A DNA stretch of 64,000 bases from an uncultured Acidimicrobiia bacterium (GTDB lineage Bacteria > Actinomycetota > Acidimicrobiia > Spongiisociales > Spongiisociaceae). This document shows positions 1 through 9,917 of this stretch, in pieces. A model generated the notes under the pieces. The model had not been told where the DNA came from. It saw only the letters and a program-made list of their open reading frames with translations, and ran no database searches. Both the position numbers and the translations under genes were made by a program. The stretch is from NCBI GenBank assembly GCA_958295745.1, contig OY282370.1, positions 310,001 to 374,000 on the forward strand, given 5' to 3'. The stretch's first letter is position 1, and each line of letters begins with the position of its first letter.

Positions 1-135
1 GGCGCCCCACTGACTGAAACCCACGGCATGACCCCATCCGGCGCCCTCGAACTCGAAGGAGTCGTCTTGGGCCTGGACGGGTGCCGCCGCCGATACCGCC
101 ACTAAGATCGCAGCGGGCAGAACCTTCTTGAACAT
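1..135 (-). CDS. SpoIID/LytB-domain protein, N-terminal fragment
   Basis: Only the first 45 codons lie in the window; the gene runs off the left edge. The start is an ATG (complement of 133-135). The product begins with a positively charged stretch and a hydrophobic signal peptide (about residues 1-23, ending near APVQA). It is followed by GAGWGHAVGFSQWGA, close to the GxGWGHGVGMSQWGA signature of SpoIID/LytB-domain proteins. Members of this family are peptidoglycan lytic enzymes (SpoIID) or amidase enhancers (LytB-like). The signal peptide implies export. It is divergent from the glycosyltransferase gene at 278, with about 140 bp between them. The family call rests on one motif. Confidence 0.75.
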   Translation of the reverse strand, partial: MFKKVLPAAILVAVSAAAPVQAQDDSFEFEGAGWGHAVGFSQWGA

Positions 136-277
136 CGCCGGGAGTGTAGGGTGAGAACGGCACCAATCGATATCTATACGGCGCCAGACCAGACGAGCTG
201 CGTCCGAACCACCTGCTCCTACGCATGCCTACCGTCTGGAGCCGGGCCGCTCTATTCCATTCGACTTTGCAGATCGC

Positions 278-1789
278 ATGACCGTATCGGGGGTTAGAGC
301 TTCCACCGTTTCACGTCTCCACCCCCGGTTCAGCTGGGCGATGGTGTTCCTGATCGCCTTGGCGGTATTGGCGGCCTGGTTGTCCGACCTGCATCTCCCC
401 TTGGGCGACAGTGACGACGGCCGGATACTCGCCCGCTTTGGCATGTCGGCCCGTAACTTCTGGGATCTCGGTCCGATCGAATCCGGATTCGGTGCGCGGA
501 TCGATCCCTACATCCGCGCCGAGTACGGAATCGAGCCGGGCGGCTCACCGCCAGTGGAGGCCGTGACCTACGCACACCATCCGCCCCTGCAGACCTTCAT
601 CACGATCCTGTCGGTCGGGCTGTTGGGTGACACCCACGCGGCGTTGCGCATCGTGGGCTTCCTGCTCGGCGCGGCCACGATCCCCTTCATGGTGTCACTG
701 GCGCGCACCTCAGGAATGGCGTGGGGTCCGACCCTTCTCGGCACAGGCGCCATGACGGCCACCGGGTTCTTCTTCGTATATGGCCGGATCGGGGTGGGGT
801 TTTCACTGATCGCGGCGTCCGTCGCTATGGTCGCCTACCTGCGGAAGGTGGACGACCCGCCGGGGTGGGTAACCCTCACCGCCGCGGGTCTGTCCTGCCT
901 CACAGCCATGCAGTCCTGGATCGCAATAGCGGCGATGGGCCTGCTGGTGATCTGGCTGTTCAAAGCCAAGGGGCTGTCGGGTACAACCCGCCGTGTGGCC
1001 ATCGGCGCCCTCGTGGGCATGGTCATCACCGGAGGATGGCTACTCCTAGGTACTGACATCTCCGAGTTGGGTGCGCGAGCTGCCTTTCGTGTCGATACTG
1101 CCGACTACCCGCTCGGAGATTTCCTTGCCCGACAGTGGGCCTTCGCCGAAGAACTCACCCCGGTATGGTTCCGCGTGCTGGCGCCGTTCGCCTTGGCGGC
1201 GGGCCTGGTCGATCGCCGCACCCGCATCCCGGTAGCGATCACCTTGGCAGTAGCGGCTGCTTGGACCTTCGGACTGCGCCAAGGGGCCTGGATCCACCGG
1301 CTGTGGAACTTCCCCTGGGTAGCACCGATCACTATAGGGATGATCGCCCTGTACGACGTCGTGCGCCGTCGAATCAGCAGCCGCTGGATTGCTCATATCA
1401 GTGCAGTAGGGGCGGCAGTGATTGTCATCACGTTCTATGGACTGGTTACCGGACCAGTTCATGACACATACCTCCGTACACCTGCCAAAGCGGGAGCGCT
1501 CCTTCAACAGGTGTCGGCGCCGGAGGGACTCATGTGGGTCACCCCCGGCATTCCGACGCCTCGGTGGGTCTCCTACCACCTCAACGTCCCGGTCTGGACA
1601 CTCGAGGAACGCTACCTCGACGACCTGCGCCCCGGTGACCTGGTACTGACGCGGACCGATAGGAGACGTGATTACATCCCTTTGCCCGAGAAATCCATAC
1701 TCCAAGACGGTCACTACCGACTGTTGGAAGGCGAGGCGGTAATATACGCGCGAAACCATAGTCAGAACAATCACTCGCGAGGCAACTGA
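278..1789 (+). CDS. Multi-pass membrane glycosyltransferase, GT-C/ArnT-PMT-like
   Basis: A 503-residue polytopic membrane protein with about ten hydrophobic segments and a soluble C-terminal tail. After the first membrane segment comes PLGDSDDGRILARFG, whose acidic pair sits where GT-C enzymes carry their catalytic Asp in the first outer loop. A THHPP motif follows near residue 108. Enzymes of this type move sugars from polyprenyl-phosphate donors onto acceptors outside the membrane. The same two motifs occur in the protein at 8285-9739, so the two are paralogs bracketing the double-GT2 genes. Donor and acceptor cannot be read from the sequence. Confidence 0.7.
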   Translation: MTVSGVRASTVSRLHPRFSWAMVFLIALAVLAAWLSDLHLPLGDSDDGRILARFGMSARNFWDLGPIESGFGARIDPYIRAEYGIEPGGSPPVEAVTYAHHPPLQTFITILSVGLLGDTHAALRIVGFLLGAATIPFMVSLARTSGMAWGPTLLGTGAMTATGFFFVYGRIGVGFSLIAASVAMVAYLRKVDDPPGWVTLTAAGLSCLTAMQSWIAIAAMGLLVIWLFKAKGLSGTTRRVAIGALVGMVITGGWLLLGTDISELGARAAFRVDTADYPLGDFLARQWAFAEELTPVWFRVLAPFALAAGLVDRRTRIPVAITLAVAAAWTFGLRQGAWIHRLWNFPWVAPITIGMIALYDVVRRRISSRWIAHISAVGAAVIVITFYGLVTGPVHDTYLRTPAKAGALLQQVSAPEGLMWVTPGIPTPRWVSYHLNVPVWTLEERYLDDLRPGDLVLTRTDRRRDYIPLPEKSILQDGHYRLLEGEAVIYARNHSQNNHSRGN

Positions 1790-1886
1790 TGCACCCGATT
1801 CTATCCTCAATCGGTATCCGTAGTCGAAGATCCCGAAACCGTACCCATATGCCGTTGGTGGAAGGATGAAGGTGACTTGATCCGCT

Positions 1887-4800
1887 ATGGGTAATGACTT
1901 CGTATCCAGCCCCGGCCGTCCGATCCGACGGTCGTATGAGGTCCCTCCCGCACGAGTACACGGCAACGACTGGAGGGCACTGGAGGTCTCCGAACCCGAC
2001 TCATTCACACCTGCCTACTTCATTACCATCGTAATCCCCTACTTCGAGCAGCCAAGTGAACTGGAGCTGACTCTGGCAGGGATAGAGCGCCAGACTTACC
2101 CCCGTGAGCTGTTTGAGGTTGTGGTAGTGGACGATGGCTCCAACCCACCGCTCGCAACGCCGGAAACCTCCCTGGAACTGCGGGTGGAGTACCAGGAGGA
2201 CCTCGGTTTCGGGTTGGCCAGAGCGCGTAATACGGGTGCCAGAGCCGCTGCCGGTGATATCATAGTTTTCCTCGACTGCGACATGATCCCCGATGATGAC
2301 TGGCTCGTTGCGCACGCCCGATGGCACCACACCGCAAGCGACGCTCTAACCATGGGGTTTCGTTTCCATGTGGAAGTGGACGGTATCGACGCGACGGCTG
2401 TCCGCGAACGACCCGGCACGCTCGCAGAGCTGTTCGAGGGCCGTGAGGTGACGCACCCCGAGTGGATAGAGAACCACATGGCCAGGACCAACGAACTCAG
2501 TTCTGATGACGACGACCTGTTCAGGGTGGTCACGGGCGGCAACTTCGGTATTTCACGCAGCTTCTTCGAAGTCGTGGGGGGCTTTGACGAAACGTTCACA
2601 CAATGGGGCGCCGAGGACAGGGAGTTCGCCTATCGGGCCTACACCATGGGATCGTTGCTTGTGCCCGAGCGGAAGGCACAGTGTTGGCATCAGGGACCGG
2701 GCGCAACCCACTCCGAAGAGGAGCGTTCCAGTCTGGAGCTTCAACTTGCCAAGATGTCGCAACTTGTTGCCCACCGCGTCTACCGCCGCCAGTCTGCCGG
2801 CCGTAGCTTCATCGTGCCCGAGTACGTCGTAACGCTCAAACCCGCCAACTCGACCGCCGAGACCGTTCTCGCAAACACAGAGGAAATCCTCGCAAGCAGC
2901 GTCAGTGACCTGGCCGTGTGGATCGAGCAACGCCCGGTCGATCACTCCTTCGAATGGTTGCAACGACAGCTGAAGCCGGATCCGCGCGTGTTTTTCGGGC
3001 CGCCGGGCGGAGCGATCGATCACTTCCCGACAGCGCCGTTCCACATCACGCTGGACTGCGGATCGAGCTACGACTCCGGAATAATCGCCAGGTTGCGCGC
3101 GAACCTCGGCACCGCCGCCGCCGGAACAGCCGTGTTCACCGAGGGGGCGCCCGTCACCATTGTCCGGTCGTGGGCTTGGCACCGAGCCCGCCGCCTCGGT
3201 GTCGATATCTCCGAGGTCGGGGAAACAGTCGAGTTTACTCAGCGAAACAAGGTATCCGAGGAATTCGAGGAGCTGGCGCAGAGCTTGATAACAGGGTTCG
3301 ACAATCTAGAGCGCAGGATCGACAACCGGTTCACCGGACTAGAGAAAAGAATCGACAGACGCTCCAAGAAGACCGACAACCGGTTCACCGGACTAGAGAA
3401 GAAAATCGACAGACGCTCCAAGAAGACCGACAACCGGTTCACCGGACTAGAGAAGAAAATCGACAGACGCTCCAAGAAGACCGACAACCGGTTCACCGGA
3501 CTAGAGAAGAAAATCGACAACCGGTTCACCAAGCTGGAGCAAGAGATCGCGTCCACCTGGCTGTCCCGGCTGGGACATATCATCCGTCGTTTCTTCTCCG
3601 AGGCTGCATCTGTCCGCAGTCCCTCAGATGCCTGGCAGTTCGTACGCTGGTTATACAGATCCGCCCTCTCGCGTATCACGAAGAAGCCCCAGCGGCCTCT
3701 CGGAACGGTGCAGGCACAGCCCCCGGAAGCTGCGAAGGCGGGTCAAGAGCAGGCCTCGCACCCGCCGGGCGCGGATATCGCAGCTAAGGGCCCACCACAA
3801 GCCTCGTACTCACTGGGCGCGGATATCGTAGCTAAGGGCCCACGAGCGGAAGCCGTCTTCAAAACCTCACAGCGAGTACGCAATGATATCATCGGTGACC
3901 TCGGCCACCCGGACTTTCCGTTTCTTGGCGGTCGTCATGTAGACCTGCTGGTGATCGACTCCTCACAGTTGCTCAACGACCTCCCCGAGCTGCCGACATC
4001 GGCTCGGGTATTGAACCTCGGCAAGGCGTCGCCGATGCTGTCGGTGCCCGCATTCGATCCAGAGCAGATCAACCCGATCGGATGGATCCCGGATCACATC
4101 GATGATAATATTTCGCTGGGACCACCTGCCAACCTACCCGGGGGTGTGTCGGCCGGTCGTGCTGTAGACATCAACGATCCAGCGGCCTTGCGGCAATTTC
4201 ATCACTTGGAAGATATCGCCGAATACCACGACAACACTATTGTGCGCGCCGGTACGCTCGCGGCGCTCGCGGCCTCCGGAATCGTCGTCCATCTCGCCGA
4301 CACCGACCCTGGCTTGGAACAACATCTAGGAGGGGAGCTATACCGGCTGATGTCAGATGACCAGGTGATTGCGGCCGACAGCCACTCTCGGGAGGCCATC
4401 AGTATTGCGATGCGCAGGGCGGCGCTTCGTACGCATTCTCTGCGGTCCCGAGCACGCCATTCTCTCACCGAGGGCGGGGTTGGCGGGCATGACCTTCCGG
4501 AGGTATCTATCCTCATACCGACGAGGTGGCCCGACCGTCTCTCGACCGCGGTGGAAGCAGTCGCCCGGCAGCGTTATCCCCGCCTGGAGCTGGTACTGGG
4601 GCTTCACGGCGAGGGCTTCGACAGCCGATCTGTAGCCGCCGCTGTCGAGCGTCTCGGCCATCCGGTGGAGACGGTGCGGATCAGCGCGGAGGAACCGCTC
4701 GGCGCCGTACTGAATGCAGCTGTGACAGCATCAAGTGGAACCTTGCTAGCCAAGATGGACGACGACGATTCATATAGCGACGAGCACATATGGGATCTGG

Positions 4801-5243
4801 TACTGGCACATGAGTTCTCCCGCGCCCAACTCGTAGCCAAGGCCTCCGAGTATGTATACCTATCGAGACTCGATAAGACTGTTCGATTGACGGATCGTCA
4901 GGGTGAGCGCTACATCAAAACTCGATCGGTGTCGGGCGGTGTAGTGATGATCTCTCGTCATGACCTAGCCTACGCCGGCGGTTGGCGAAGGCTGCCCCGC
5001 CAAGTGGACCTCGCCCTCGCCGAGGACGTACTGCGCTCGAGCGGGAGGATCTATTGGACCCACGGTGCGGGCTACATGCGCATCCGCCACGGCGGCGAGC
5101 ACACCTGGAAGATAGACGACGACTTCTTTCTGCGCCGGGCCTTGGCCGTCCGAGACGGTCTCGACTCGGCTTTCGCCGGCTTGTACTCTTTCGTTCCGGA
5201 GGATGCCGACAATGCGGCAAGAAGAACCTCCCGTTCCATTTGA
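1887..5243 (+). CDS. Bifunctional GT2-GT2 glycosyltransferase with internal repeat array
   Basis: An 1118-residue soluble protein with a GT-A (GT2) domain at each end. The first starts near residue 45 (FITIVIPYFEQ) and has VDDGS near 81 and the metal-binding DCD at 130-132. The second starts near residue 870 (PEVSILIPT) and has an acidic cluster MDDDD near 955. Between them lie a 54-bp tandem repeat array coding for charged, probably coiled-coil units (residues about 479-553), a 48-bp duplication, and a linker domain shared with the next gene. It ends inside the start of its paralog (41-nt overlap), which implies co-translation. Two GT-A domains in one chain suggest it adds two sugars or polymerises a disaccharide; that is inference. 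Confidence 0.8.
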   Translation: MGNDFVSSPGRPIRRSYEVPPARVHGNDWRALEVSEPDSFTPAYFITIVIPYFEQPSELELTLAGIERQTYPRELFEVVVVDDGSNPPLATPETSLELRVEYQEDLGFGLARARNTGARAAAGDIIVFLDCDMIPDDDWLVAHARWHHTASDALTMGFRFHVEVDGIDATAVRERPGTLAELFEGREVTHPEWIENHMARTNELSSDDDDLFRVVTGGNFGISRSFFEVVGGFDETFTQWGAEDREFAYRAYTMGSLLVPERKAQCWHQGPGATHSEEERSSLELQLAKMSQLVAHRVYRRQSAGRSFIVPEYVVTLKPANSTAETVLANTEEILASSVSDLAVWIEQRPVDHSFEWLQRQLKPDPRVFFGPPGGAIDHFPTAPFHITLDCGSSYDSGIIARLRANLGTAAAGTAVFTEGAPVTIVRSWAWHRARRLGVDISEVGETVEFTQRNKVSEEFEELAQSLITGFDNLERRIDNRFTGLEKRIDRRSKKTDNRFTGLEKKIDRRSKKTDNRFTGLEKKIDRRSKKTDNRFTGLEKKIDNRFTKLEQEIASTWLSRLGHIIRRFFSEAASVRSPSDAWQFVRWLYRSALSRITKKPQRPLGTVQAQPPEAAKAGQEQASHPPGADIAAKGPPQASYSLGADIVAKGPRAEAVFKTSQRVRNDIIGDLGHPDFPFLGGRHVDLLVIDSSQLLNDLPELPTSARVLNLGKASPMLSVPAFDPEQINPIGWIPDHIDDNISLGPPANLPGGVSAGRAVDINDPAALRQFHHLEDIAEYHDNTIVRAGTLAALAASGIVVHLADTDPGLEQHLGGELYRLMSDDQVIAADSHSREAISIAMRRAALRTHSLRSRARHSLTEGGVGGHDLPEVSILIPTRWPDRLSTAVEAVARQRYPRLELVLGLHGEGFDSRSVAAAVERLGHPVETVRISAEEPLGAVLNAAVTASSGTLLAKMDDDDSYSDEHIWDLVLAHEFSRAQLVAKASEYVYLSRLDKTVRLTDRQGERYIKTRSVSGGVVMISRHDLAYAGGWRRLPRQVDLALAEDVLRSSGRIYWTHGAGYMRIRHGGEHTWKIDDDFFLRRALAVRDGLDSAFAGLYSFVPEDADNAARRTSRSI
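3321..3515 (+). repeat. 54-bp in-frame tandem repeats, 3 full units plus a partial
   Basis: Units begin at 3321, 3375, 3429 and 3483 (period exactly 54 bp, nearly identical DNA); the last is cut after 33 bp by a variant copy at 3516. Each unit encodes 18 residues of the form DNRFTGLEKKIDRRSKKT. The near identity at DNA level points to recent slippage or unequal exchange. The neighbouring paralog lacks the array. Confidence 0.95.
3753..3848 (+). repeat. 48-bp direct duplication inside the first double-GT2 gene
   Basis: Two units starting at 3753 and 3801 encode ASHPPGADIAAKGPP and ASYSLGADIVAKGPR, each followed or preceded by Gln. The second unit matches the single YPLGIDIAVIG segment of the downstream paralog, so the first is the extra copy. 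Confidence 0.85.
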
Positions 5244-8193
5244 AGTCCCCCGCCCCATCATGGATCAGGTGACACCCGTCGTTCCACCCGCAGATTTGCG
5301 GACCAACAATTGGCGCTCATTGAATCCGCCGCCGATGAACGACTTCACAGCCACTATTCCCGTCACGGTGATCATTCCATATTACGAGGCGCCAGAGGCG
5401 CTCGATCTGACCCTCATGGCCTTGGAGCGACAGTCCTATCCCCGGGACCTCTTCGAAGTGGTGATCGTCGACGATGGGTCTAAGCCCCCCTTGGAAACCC
5501 CCGCGTCCAGCCCGTTGGAAATCCGCGTACTCCACCAAGAGGACCTGGGCTTCGGAGCAGCGCGTGCGCGCAACCACGGGGCACGGGCTGCAAACCACCC
5601 TATCCTTGTTTTCTTGGACTGTGATATGCTCCCCGAGGCGGGGTGGCTGACCGCCCACGCCCGATGGCACCACACCGCTTGCGATCTTCTCACGCTGGGG
5701 TTCCGGTCGCATGTCGAGGTGAATGGGATCAGCGCCGACGATATCCGCAACCATAGAGGTTCCTTCGCCGACCTATTCAGGGGCAGAAGTGTTGACCGCC
5801 CTGAGTGGATAGAGTTCCACATGGCCCGCACCAATGAATTGACATCCACCTCCGACGACATCTTTCGGGTAGTAACCAGCGGCAACCTCGGTATCAGCAG
5901 GTGGTTCTTCGAACAGGTAGGCGGCTTCGATGAATCCTTCCACCACTGGGGGATGGAGGACACCGAGCTCGGATACCGCGTCTACACCCACGGAGGACCA
6001 CTCATTCCGGTCAGAGAAGCCTTCTGCTGGCACCAGGGTGAGGGGGCAGAACCGAGTACATCGGAACGGAAGAGCCTGGAGTACCATCGCGCCAAGGTCT
6101 CGCATCTTATCCCCCATCCCGATTTCCGTCCCGATAATCCAGGGCGGAGCTTCTCAGTTCCCAGATTCGTCATAGCAATCGACCCCCTCGACCATCCTCC
6201 CGAAGCAGTCCTTGCCACTGCTGAAGAGATCCTCGCCAACACCCTCCACGACCTCGTAGTTTGGATTGGTGTGAGGCCTGACGATCCTGGATATGAGTGG
6301 CTGAGTTACGGTCTCGGACCCGACCCGAGGGTTTTCTTAGGCGCCTTGGAAGGAGGGATCAAGCACTTTCCCAACTCGCCGTTTCATGTCACGTTGCCCG
6401 CCGGGATCGTATACGACCCCCAGATAGTCGAGCGGCTTCGGGAAATACTGGGCTCCTCGGCGGCGGCGTTCGGATGGTTGGCTGACGGATTCCGGATCTC
6501 CATCGTCCGCGCTTGGGCACTACATAGATCACGGCGGACTGGGAAAGGCATAGAGGAAGTCGGGGAAGTAGTACCAATCGACGCCTCCGATCTCATAGTC
6601 CGCCCCGGCGATGAGGCAACATCTACCTTCTCGACCCGATCGTTGATGCCTTCCAAGGCAGCCCGGGTGCTCCGTGAACTCCGCAGTGTTCGCAACCCGC
6701 GCCAGGCTTGGATATTCTTACGCTGGATCTTCACGGCCGTTCGATTGCGACTTATCGGCGCGTTTCGTCGAGGGCGGCTGCGTAGATCAGCGAAGGGTCT
6801 ATGGTGGTCATCGGGTTCGCCGCCTACCACCCGGCAGGCGCAATACCCTCTTGGCATAGATATAGCGGTAATAGGTACGCAGGCCCGGACCGTATTCGCA
6901 GCCTCTGGCCGCGTTCATTACTCCACCGGCGAAGGTGTTCAAGACTTGGTGCTGGCGGATACGCCCGACATAGTGTCGGATATAGGGCCCGGCGGCACCC
7001 TCCCTTTGGTCGCCCTCTCGGAGGCGGCACCCCGACTGGCCGTCGCAGCCTTTGATCCCAAGCAGGTGAACCCGGTGAATTGGAACAGAGAGACGAACGG
7101 TAAAACCGGAGCATTGGGCCGGGGCGAGCTGATTCCGTCTGGCGTCGAGATACACGCCGTATTCGATGCCGCCGACCGCCAATCACTATCCGGGTTGCAC
7201 CACTTGGAGGATACACGCGCCTTCCATGAGAACACTATTCAACGGGCCGGAACACTGGCCTCACTGGCGGCCACCGGGGTGATCATCCATATCAATGACG
7301 ACGATACAGAGTTGGAGTCCCGCCTCGGTGCCGAGTTGTACAGATCCATGCGAGACGATCGCATCTCCCATGCTGATACCGGCCTCCGCGAACGGATCAG
7401 CATCGGAATGCGCCGCGCGGCGTTGCGCAGCCATTCTCTGCGGGCGAGGGCACGACAGGTAGCGGCCGAGGCCGACATTCCGAATTACCAGGGTATCCCC
7501 GAGGTGACGATCATCCTACCTACCAAACGTCCCTCTCTACTACATCGCTCACTGGAGACCGTCGCCGCCCAGACCTACCCCCGACTCGAACTGGTGCTGG
7601 CACTCCACGGCGATGGGTTCCCCGGTGAGATCGATACCTCCGACCTCCCATTCCATGTCGAGGTAGTGCGCGCTCCGTCCGAGAAGATGTTCGGAAGCGT
7701 GCTCAACCAGGCCACCGAGGCTGCCGGGGGGAGGCTGTTGACCAAGATGGACGACGATGACTACTACAGCGACGAACACGTCTGGGACTTGGTTTTGGCC
7801 CATGAGTTCTCTGGAGGCGATCTCGTTGCCAAGGGCGCCGAATTCGTTTATCTAGCCGCCTCCGATAGGACGATCCACCGCTATGTCGGAGGTGGAGAGA
7901 TCTATCCGAGGTCCTCCACCATCGCGGGGGGCGCCATGCTCATCGCCCTCCACGACATGGTAGAGGTGGGCGGCTGGCGACGGGTGCACACCGCGGTCGA
8001 CCAAGCGCTGGTAACCGATCTGACGCGTATCGGAGGCCGCGTGTACCGGACTCACGGCCACGGGTACATACTCGTCCGTCATGGAGGCAGCCACACCTGG
8101 AACACGCCGGACTCCTATTTTCTACATCATGCTGAAGAAGAACGCCCCGGCTGCGATCTGGCTTTCGCCGGTGTGGAATGGGAGCACGGATAA
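5203..8193 (+). CDS. Bifunctional GT2-GT2 glycosyltransferase (paralog of preceding gene)
   Basis: 996 residues with the same architecture as the preceding gene. The N-terminal GT2 domain starts near residue 48 (VTVIIPYYEAP), with VDDGS and DCDM motifs. A linker follows, then a C-terminal GT2 domain near residue 765 (PEVTIILPT) with KMDDDDYYSDEH. It lacks the 18-residue repeat array, which accounts for most of the length difference. The ATG at 5203 lies inside the preceding reading frame; a second ATG in frame at 5212 is possible. The gene is convergent with the membrane glycosyltransferase ending at 8285. The pair probably arose by tandem duplication and diverged in acceptor or sugar specificity (inference). 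Confidence 0.8.
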   Translation: MPTMRQEEPPVPFEVPRPIMDQVTPVVPPADLRTNNWRSLNPPPMNDFTATIPVTVIIPYYEAPEALDLTLMALERQSYPRDLFEVVIVDDGSKPPLETPASSPLEIRVLHQEDLGFGAARARNHGARAANHPILVFLDCDMLPEAGWLTAHARWHHTACDLLTLGFRSHVEVNGISADDIRNHRGSFADLFRGRSVDRPEWIEFHMARTNELTSTSDDIFRVVTSGNLGISRWFFEQVGGFDESFHHWGMEDTELGYRVYTHGGPLIPVREAFCWHQGEGAEPSTSERKSLEYHRAKVSHLIPHPDFRPDNPGRSFSVPRFVIAIDPLDHPPEAVLATAEEILANTLHDLVVWIGVRPDDPGYEWLSYGLGPDPRVFLGALEGGIKHFPNSPFHVTLPAGIVYDPQIVERLREILGSSAAAFGWLADGFRISIVRAWALHRSRRTGKGIEEVGEVVPIDASDLIVRPGDEATSTFSTRSLMPSKAARVLRELRSVRNPRQAWIFLRWIFTAVRLRLIGAFRRGRLRRSAKGLWWSSGSPPTTRQAQYPLGIDIAVIGTQARTVFAASGRVHYSTGEGVQDLVLADTPDIVSDIGPGGTLPLVALSEAAPRLAVAAFDPKQVNPVNWNRETNGKTGALGRGELIPSGVEIHAVFDAADRQSLSGLHHLEDTRAFHENTIQRAGTLASLAATGVIIHINDDDTELESRLGAELYRSMRDDRISHADTGLRERISIGMRRAALRSHSLRARARQVAAEADIPNYQGIPEVTIILPTKRPSLLHRSLETVAAQTYPRLELVLALHGDGFPGEIDTSDLPFHVEVVRAPSEKMFGSVLNQATEAAGGRLLTKMDDDDYYSDEHVWDLVLAHEFSGGDLVAKGAEFVYLAASDRTIHRYVGGGEIYPRSSTIAGGAMLIALHDMVEVGGWRRVHTAVDQALVTDLTRIGGRVYRTHGHGYILVRHGGSHTWNTPDSYFLHHAEEERPGCDLAFAGVEWEHG

Positions 8194-8284
8194 TTCAGAA
8201 GGGAAGTGTACCGCCCGGTGTATCGAGACCCCCGTACCCAGATCACATGGAAACGTTAGGATCAGATGATCCGGCGGCCGCTTA

Positions 8285-9739
8285 TCAGCGAATACCGTCA
8301 GTAGCCTCAGTGTGGGTACCTCGCAGGGCGGCGCCCGTCACCAAGGCGTAGCGCCCACTCTGTGCGGCAGGATCCGGAATCGGTCCCATCCAGGAAGGCG
8401 TCCGGTCCAGCCGGATCAGCACCAGATCGCTCTCTCCTACCGCCTCGACAGACGAGGCGGTGACCATGGTCACCGGAAGGTCCCAGTAGTAGCTCACCCA
8501 CCTGGGCACCGAATCGACCCCCTCGGCTACCCAGGCGGTTCGCTGCCCGGTCGCCGGACCTACCTCCCGCACCAGCGCCCCGGCCTCTGAAGGGTCCCGG
8601 AAGTAGGCGTCCCGGTAATCCGGAAGGCGGGCGAAACCGACCACTGTCACCAACACCAATACCGCAGCCGATACCCAAACCGCCGGCCTAGCGCCGCCGA
8701 GCCGGTCCGCCGCCCGATCCAGCATCACCGCCCATCCCAGGAACACCGGAACCAGCAGCGGATAGGTCCAGTAGTCGTGAACATGGGCGGCGTCCGGGGC
8801 CGCCAGCGTCCATATTCCGAGGGCGGCCAGGACGGCGGCGGCGGGCTTCCGGGTCCGTCGGTCGGCAACGGCCGCCGCCAGCGCCGGAAGGATCATCCAC
8901 CGAAACCACCACGGGAACAGGGTGCCGTAGAACCATCGGTAGTTCTCGACCAAGGCGGCCCACCCCGGCCACCGGAGCCTGGTTGCGGCGTGTCCTGCCA
9001 GCTCGTCCGCCTCCCCGGCGAACAACATCCATACCAGGGCCGCCCCCGCAGCCGTCAGGCCGATGGTTCCTGCCTTCACCGCGGTCGATCGGCGCCGGAC
9101 ATCCCGCATTCCCAACCCGGATACCGCCATCACCAGGGCCGCCCCCATCCAGGACGAGAAGGCCGCCGCCCCCGCCGCGGCCAACAGGGCGCCGCGCCGT
9201 CCTCCGGTCCGCTCGCACCGGCGCCAAAGCGCCAGGAACACCACCATGATGGACACCCCCAGCCCCAGGCGGGCGTATATCCAGAACATCGGCGTAGCGG
9301 CCGTCAACGCCAGCGCCAACACCGACGACACCGCCCCCAGAGAATGCTCCCGCGCCAGCCACAGCATCCCGGCCGCGGTGGCCAGCCCGGCCAGGTAACC
9401 CACCGCGTGCAGCTGCCACTCCCCCTGCCCGAAGAGGTAACCCGCCAGCGCATGCAGCACGTTGAGGAAGGGCGGGTGATGGGTGTAGGGGACGGACGAG
9501 AAGGGTTCCATGGATGCCAGATAGTCGGAACCCGCCAAACCGTTCTCGATGAAGTTGCGCACGTGGATACCGAAACGTCCGTTGATGCGCCCGTCGTGGC
9601 TGGCGCCCAACGGCAGGAACAGCAGCTCCCACCAACCGGCCGCCAGCACCGCAACGATCACCGCCCCCCCGGCGGCCCTGATCGGCGTGTCCCGACCGGA
9701 CAGGACGAGGACTTGACCGTCCTTCACCCGCCGGAGCAT
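8285..9739 (-). CDS. Multi-pass membrane glycosyltransferase, GT-C/ArnT-PMT-like
   Basis: 484 residues from the ATG at 9739, chosen because a GGGGAAGG ribosome-binding sequence lies about 7 nt upstream and because the N-terminal length then matches the paralog at 278. The open frame continues upstream without a credible start except an ATG at 9829. After the first membrane segment it carries PLGASHDGRINGRFG, then YTHHPP. About ten more hydrophobic segments and a short soluble tail follow. It probably uses a polyprenyl-phosphate sugar at the outer face of the membrane. A candidate promoter lies at 9782-9809. Confidence 0.72.
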   Translation of the reverse strand: MLRRVKDGQVLVLSGRDTPIRAAGGAVIVAVLAAGWWELLFLPLGASHDGRINGRFGIHVRNFIENGLAGSDYLASMEPFSSVPYTHHPPFLNVLHALAGYLFGQGEWQLHAVGYLAGLATAAGMLWLAREHSLGAVSSVLALALTAATPMFWIYARLGLGVSIMVVFLALWRRCERTGGRRGALLAAAGAAAFSSWMGAALVMAVSGLGMRDVRRRSTAVKAGTIGLTAAGAALVWMLFAGEADELAGHAATRLRWPGWAALVENYRWFYGTLFPWWFRWMILPALAAAVADRRTRKPAAAVLAALGIWTLAAPDAAHVHDYWTYPLLVPVFLGWAVMLDRAADRLGGARPAVWVSAAVLVLVTVVGFARLPDYRDAYFRDPSEAGALVREVGPATGQRTAWVAEGVDSVPRWVSYYWDLPVTMVTASSVEAVGESDLVLIRLDRTPSWMGPIPDPAAQSGRYALVTGAALRGTHTEATDGIR

Positions 9740-9781
9740 AGATGCCCTTCCCCACAGAGGGGTGGATGAACGGTATCGGGG

Positions 9782-9809
9782 TTTATACACCACTACAAAC
9801 CATTCAAAA
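9782..9809 (-). promoter_or_regulatory. Candidate sigma-A-type promoter for the 8285-9739 gene
   Basis: On the minus strand TTTTGA (complement of 9804-9809) and TATAAA (complement of 9782-9787) are 16 bp apart. The -10 box is 42 bp before the ATG at 9739. The stretch is clearly more AT-rich than its surroundings. Confidence 0.4.
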
Positions 9810-9917
9810 TATCTCTCACCAACCGCCATCACCCGACCTCTTTGAATAATCAGGGGGCTAAATTGCCGCCCGGTACCGCAACTCGACCCCCTCGCTGCCG
9901 TCCTAATCCCCGCCGCG

